The notes beneath the pieces are model-generated. The model did not search any database, had not been told where the DNA came from, and saw only the letters and a list, made by a program, of their open reading frames with translations. A program made the position numbers and the translations under genes. From Faecalibacter bovis (GTDB taxonomy: Bacteria; Bacteroidota; Bacteroidia; Flavobacteriales; Weeksellaceae): a DNA stretch of 64,000 nucleotides. This document shows positions 61,218-64,000 of the stretch, in pieces (the first letter of the stretch is position 1; each line of letters begins with the position of its first letter). The DNA is taken from contig NZ_CP072842.1 in assembly GCF_017948305.1 (NCBI RefSeq), positions 2,486,501 to 2,550,500 on the forward strand, read 5' to 3'.

Positions 61218-61754
61218 ATGGAGAATAAAGTTAGAATCAAAACGCTTAAGAGTAGACCTCGTTTTAAGGTTTATACAAAAGCTTCTAAAACAGAATTAAT
61301 CAATACAATAAAAATTCAATTAGCCATACATAATAAAGAAATCGGTGGATATGCAAACCAAGAATTTGCTATGGTAAGATTAAGACGTGAGAAGGAAAAA
61401 TATTGGGCTCCACAACTACAAATTAGATGGGAAATTGATGAAGAACATCATAATGTAACGGTTGTTCGTGGTGTAATTGGACCAAGACCAAGTATTTGGA
61501 CTATGTTTATGTTTTTGTACGGATTATCCGGAGCTTTATTTATTACTTTAGGCACATATTCTATTTCTGAATATTATGTAACCGGTTCGAGTAATTGGAT
61601 TTGGGTCATTCCTTCAGCTATTTTATTAGCTTTAGGTACTTATGTCGCTTCAAAAATTGGTCAACACATTTCAAAAGATCATTTAGCAGAAATTTATAAA
61701 TTTATTGATCAAGTGTTTAATGATCTTGATTTTTATGAAGATAAAAAAATGTAA
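61218..61754 (+). CDS. Hypothetical protein with two C-terminal membrane segments
   Basis: A 178-aa protein. The first ~95 residues are basic and soluble (FKVYTKASKTELINTIKIQL, then YWAPQLQIRWEIDEEHHNVT) and the second part has two membrane segments (MFMFLYGLSGALFITLGTY, WVIPSAILLALGTYVASKIG) ending in an acidic helix. I do not recognise the family. It is transcribed divergently from the ATL gene with only 42 bp between the starts and ends before a bidirectional terminator. Confidence 0.7.
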   Translation: MENKVRIKTLKSRPRFKVYTKASKTELINTIKIQLAIHNKEIGGYANQEFAMVRLRREKEKYWAPQLQIRWEIDEEHHNVTVVRGVIGPRPSIWTMFMFLYGLSGALFITLGTYSISEYYVTGSSNWIWVIPSAILLALGTYVASKIGQHISKDHLAEIYKFIDQVFNDLDFYEDKKM

Positions 61755-61809
61755 AACTTTAGGTTATTATTATAAAATCATACCCTAAAACATTTAAATT
61801 TTAAATAAA

Positions 61810-61836
61810 AAAACCACTTCTTTAGGAAGTGGTTTT
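61810..61836. terminator. Bidirectional terminator
   Basis: A perfect 11-bp stem AAAACCACTTC/GAAGTGGTTTT with loop TTTAG. It lies between the + strand two-TM gene and the convergent cold-shock gene. Its stem is the same as that of the terminator at 2599. Confidence 0.9.
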
Positions 61837-61858
61837 GTATTCAAGAAATATGTAATGA

Positions 61859-62050
61859 TTATGATAATTTTACATTTACAGCCATTGTACCTTTCTTACC
61901 TTCAGCTAATTCAAAAGTAACCTCATCGTTTTCAGATACTTTATCAATTAATCCTGTAACGTGTACAAAATATTCTTTTCCTGACCCATCTTCTTTAATG
62001 AATCCAAATCCTTTTTCTTCATTAAAGAATTTAACAGTTCCTTTGTTCAT
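61859..62050 (-). CDS. Cold-shock domain protein (CspA family)
   Basis: A 63-aa single cold-shock domain. RNP1 is KGFGFIKEDG and RNP2 is EYFVHVTG, with the family start MNKGTVKFFNEEKGFGFIK. It binds single-stranded RNA or DNA. Monocistronic, with the bidirectional terminator at 61810 just after its stop. It is divergent from hemW. Confidence 0.95.
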   Translation of the reverse strand: MNKGTVKFFNEEKGFGFIKEDGSGKEYFVHVTGLIDKVSENDEVTFELAEGKKGTMAVNVKLS

Positions 62051-62142
62051 AGTATTATAATTATTGTGGAAAGATAAATCATTCTATTTAAAAAATTATA
62101 ATTTTTAATAATTAATTTTAAATAATTTTCAAAATCCACTAC

Positions 62143-62174
62143 TTGATAATTTAAAGTTTTTAAAATTACCTTTG
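62143..62174 (+). promoter_or_regulatory. hemW promoter
   Basis: TTG at 62143-62145 and TACCTTTG at 62167-62174 with a 21-nt spacer match the Bacteroidetes pattern. The predicted transcription start near 62181 is only about 10 nt before the hemW start codon. Confidence 0.5.
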
Positions 62175-62189
62175 TAAAAATATTTACTT

Positions 62190-63317
62190 TTGGCCGGAAT
62201 TTACTTACATATACCTTATTGCAAACAAAAATGCAGCTATTGTGATTTTCATTTTTCAACGAATTTAAACTCTAAAAATGAGCTTATATCTTCATTGTTA
62301 AAAGAAATTGAATTAAGGTATCAGGAAATCAACGAACCTATCGAAACCATCTATTTTGGTGGCGGAACTCCTTCTATTCTAAGCAATCAAGAATTGGATT
62401 CTATATTTAATAAATTAAATAAGCACTTCGATTTATCATCAGTAAAAGAAGTTACATTAGAAGCCAATCCCGATGATTTAACGAAAGAAAAATTAGCCTA
62501 TTTCCAAAACACACCAATCAATCGATTTTCAATCGGGATTCAATCATTTTTTGAAGAAGATTTGCGCTTAATGAATCGTGCTCATAACGCGTTAGAAGCT
62601 GAAAATTGCATTAAACTTACGCAAGATTTTGGTTTTGATAATTTAACGATTGATTTAATTTACGGTTCAAATACAACAACGCACGAAATGTGGCGTCAAA
62701 ATCTTCAAAAAGCGGTTGATTTAGGAATAAATCATATTTCATCTTATGCGCTAACGGTTGAAGAAAAAACAATTTTGAATCGTAAAATTGAAAAAGGTGA
62801 ATGGAAGCCGATCAATGATAAACACCAATCAGATCAGTTTGATTATTTAGTTAATTTCCTGGAATCTAACGGATTTATTCAGTATGAAATTTCTAATTTC
62901 GGTAAACCAGGATATTTTTCCCAACACAATTCTAATTATTGGAAAGGCATTCCATATATTGGTTTCGGACCATCTGCTCACTCCTTTTTTGGAAATAAAC
63001 GTGCTTGGAATATAGCAAATAATGCAAAATATATTAATAATTTAAAAAATAACAATTTACCATTAGAGATAGAAACATTAAATTTAAAAGATCAATACAA
63101 CGAAATGATGATGATTGGCTTAAGAACAATTTACGGAATTGATCCAATTTTAGTTAAATCTACTTTTGGTAAATTAATTTCAGCTCATTTTGATTTAGAA
63201 ATTGAACAATTATTTAAAGAAAATTTAGTGCAACAAATTGACGGTAAAATTGTTTTAACTAAAGAAGCTAAATTTTTCGCGGACGGAATAGCTTCTCGCC
63301 TATTTTACGTTGATTAA
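62190..63317 (+). CDS. hemW: HemW-like radical SAM protein
   Basis: A 375-aa radical SAM protein. The iron-sulfur motif is IPYCKQKCSYCDFHF with Cys11, Cys15 and Cys18 when translation starts at the TTG at 62190 (MAGIYLHIPYC). No ATG lies close upstream, and the next in-frame ATG would remove the cluster motif, so the TTG start is well supported. IYFGGGTPSILSNQEL, NRFSIGIQSFFEEDL and HISSYALTVEE are HemW-type blocks. HemW is thought to insert heme into respiratory enzymes and is often misnamed as coproporphyrinogen oxidase. Confidence 0.92.
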   Translation: MAGIYLHIPYCKQKCSYCDFHFSTNLNSKNELISSLLKEIELRYQEINEPIETIYFGGGTPSILSNQELDSIFNKLNKHFDLSSVKEVTLEANPDDLTKEKLAYFQNTPINRFSIGIQSFFEEDLRLMNRAHNALEAENCIKLTQDFGFDNLTIDLIYGSNTTTHEMWRQNLQKAVDLGINHISSYALTVEEKTILNRKIEKGEWKPINDKHQSDQFDYLVNFLESNGFIQYEISNFGKPGYFSQHNSNYWKGIPYIGFGPSAHSFFGNKRAWNIANNAKYINNLKNNNLPLEIETLNLKDQYNEMMMIGLRTIYGIDPILVKSTFGKLISAHFDLEIEQLFKENLVQQIDGKIVLTKEAKFFADGIASRLFYVD

Positions 63318-63335
63318 TTTTATAAATTTGCAACT

Positions 63336-64000
63336 ATGAATGATAACAGACCGATTGGGGTTTTTGACTCTGGTGTAGGTGGATTAACTTTTGCGAAAGA
63401 AATTAAACGTTTATTACCTAACGAAAGTTTGATCTACTTTGGTGATACTCAACATTTGCCTTATGGTGAAAAATCGAAAGAAGCAATAACGCGTTTTTCT
63501 GTTGATATTACTAATTTCTTAAAATCACACGATTGTAAGGCAATTTTAGTTGCATGTAATTCTGCAACAGCAAATTCTATTGACGCTATTAAGGATGCTG
63601 CAGGAGAAGATGTTGTTGTAATTGACGTGATATCGCCAGTTGCCGAAAAAGTTGCATTCGAGTTAAGAGAAAAAATAGGTGTTATCGCTACAAAAGCAAC
63701 TATCAATTCTGGAGCTTACAAAAAATCGATACGTAAATACAACAAACATGTAAAAGTCATCGAAATGGCGACTCCTTTGCTTGTGCCTGTGATCGAAGAA
63801 GGTTATGCGAATTCGCCTATTTCTAAGGCTGTTTTAGAAGCATATTTAACCAATAAAAAATTAGACGGAATTGATTCTATAATTTTAGGATGCACACATT
63901 ATCCACTTGTAGAAAAAGAAATTAATCAGGTTTTTGAAGGGAAAGTTAACATTATTAATTCTCCACTAATTGTTGTAAATCATCTGATTTATTTATTAGG
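63336..64000 (+). CDS. murI: Glutamate racemase, 3' end outside window
   Basis: The frame from ATG at 63336 is open to the window edge (221 codons). RPIGVFDSGVGGLTFAKEI has the first catalytic Asp region, FGDTQHLPYGEKS follows, then ILVACNSATANS with the first catalytic Cys and IILGCTHYPLVEKEI with the second. MurI supplies D-glutamate for peptidoglycan. The C-terminal ~40 residues are beyond the window. A TAAATTTG box at 63323-63330 ends only 5 bp before the ATG. Confidence 0.95.
   Translation, partial: MNDNRPIGVFDSGVGGLTFAKEIKRLLPNESLIYFGDTQHLPYGEKSKEAITRFSVDITNFLKSHDCKAILVACNSATANSIDAIKDAAGEDVVVIDVISPVAEKVAFELREKIGVIATKATINSGAYKKSIRKYNKHVKVIEMATPLLVPVIEEGYANSPISKAVLEAYLTNKKLDGIDSIILGCTHYPLVEKEINQVFEGKVNIINSPLIVVNHLIYLL

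Noticed and set aside
2599-61836. Similar AACCACTTC...GAAGTGGTT hairpins at 2599 and 61810 as a dispersed repeat
   Set aside because: Both sit at convergent gene ends with T runs and differ in the loop; they are ordinary terminators with similar stems.
62047-62259. 70-codon - strand frame upstream of the cold-shock gene
   Set aside because: It covers the hemW start and the shared promoter region and shows no protein-like features.

Overview
The window is AT-rich chromosomal DNA from a Flavobacteriia-type Bacteroidetes, most like the Weeksellaceae/Chryseobacterium–Empedobacter group; I cannot fix the genus. The grounds are the TAnnTTTG-type -7 promoter boxes, the scarcity of Shine-Dalgarno sites, secreted proteins that open with a VGINT..P..LH motif, DUF5683, a WbqC-family protein, tandem S8 peptidases, and a ligase-associated DNA repair operon. 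No tRNA, rRNA, CRISPR array, phage or insertion sequence was seen.

Region 1 (1-2627, + strand): the 3' part of miaA, a PEP mutase/isocitrate lyase-family enzyme, and a frameshifted aspartyl-protease-like gene. Region 2 (2663-21961, - strand) is a complete aerobic phenylacetate (paa) catabolic locus. It has three transcription units, each preceded by a copy of a pseudopalindrome CNAACRNNTGTTAG, which I infer to be the operator of the TetR-family regulator encoded inside the locus. The units are: (a) outer-membrane porin plus MFS transporter; (b) E2 plus fused E1 of a 2-oxoacid dehydrogenase; (c) paaK-tetR-paaE-paaA-paaB-paaC-paaD-paaG-paaH-paaI-paaJ-paaY-paaZ-enoyl-CoA hydratase. Together they would import phenylacetate (or make phenylacetyl-CoA from a 2-oxoacid), activate it, epoxidise the ring, open it and thiolyse it to acetyl-CoA and succinyl-CoA. 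The four widest gaps inside unit (c) downstream of the promoter each contain a long imperfect hairpin.

Region 3 (22103-29268): a YidR-like beta-propeller protein, a DUF493 protein, small hypothetical genes, and a polyamine pair. The pair is an arginine decarboxylase followed by a deoxyhypusine-synthase-like enzyme, preceded by a leader of about 245 nt with a compact GC-richer hairpin pair. Region 4 (29463-37981, + strand) is core: parA, parB, a DUF5683 protein, dapB, lepB, a WbqC-family gene and two tandem S8 peptidases. Region 5 (38068-43939, - strand): a DUF2200 protein, a hypothetical, peptidase E, a large surface protein, a six-TM membrane protein with a LuxR-type HTH, and a double-FAS1 lipoprotein.

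Region 6 (44285-49968, - strand) is a translationally coupled four-gene operon: exonuclease, ATP-dependent DNA ligase, DEXH helicase, PdeM-type phosphoesterase. Region 7 (50124-58278) is the accessory part. It holds a zeta-toxin-like gene broken by one in-frame stop, with its small partner, all bracketed by two near-identical 25-bp palindromic terminators. It continues with a secreted small protein and a type I restriction-modification locus (hsdM, hsdS, DUF3800, hsdR). A candidate + strand small RNA with its own promoter and terminator lies between DUF3800 and hsdR. Region 8 (58385-64000): a NatAB-like ABC exporter, an alkyltransferase-like (ATL) protein, a two-TM protein, a cold-shock protein, hemW with a TTG start, and murI running off the window edge.
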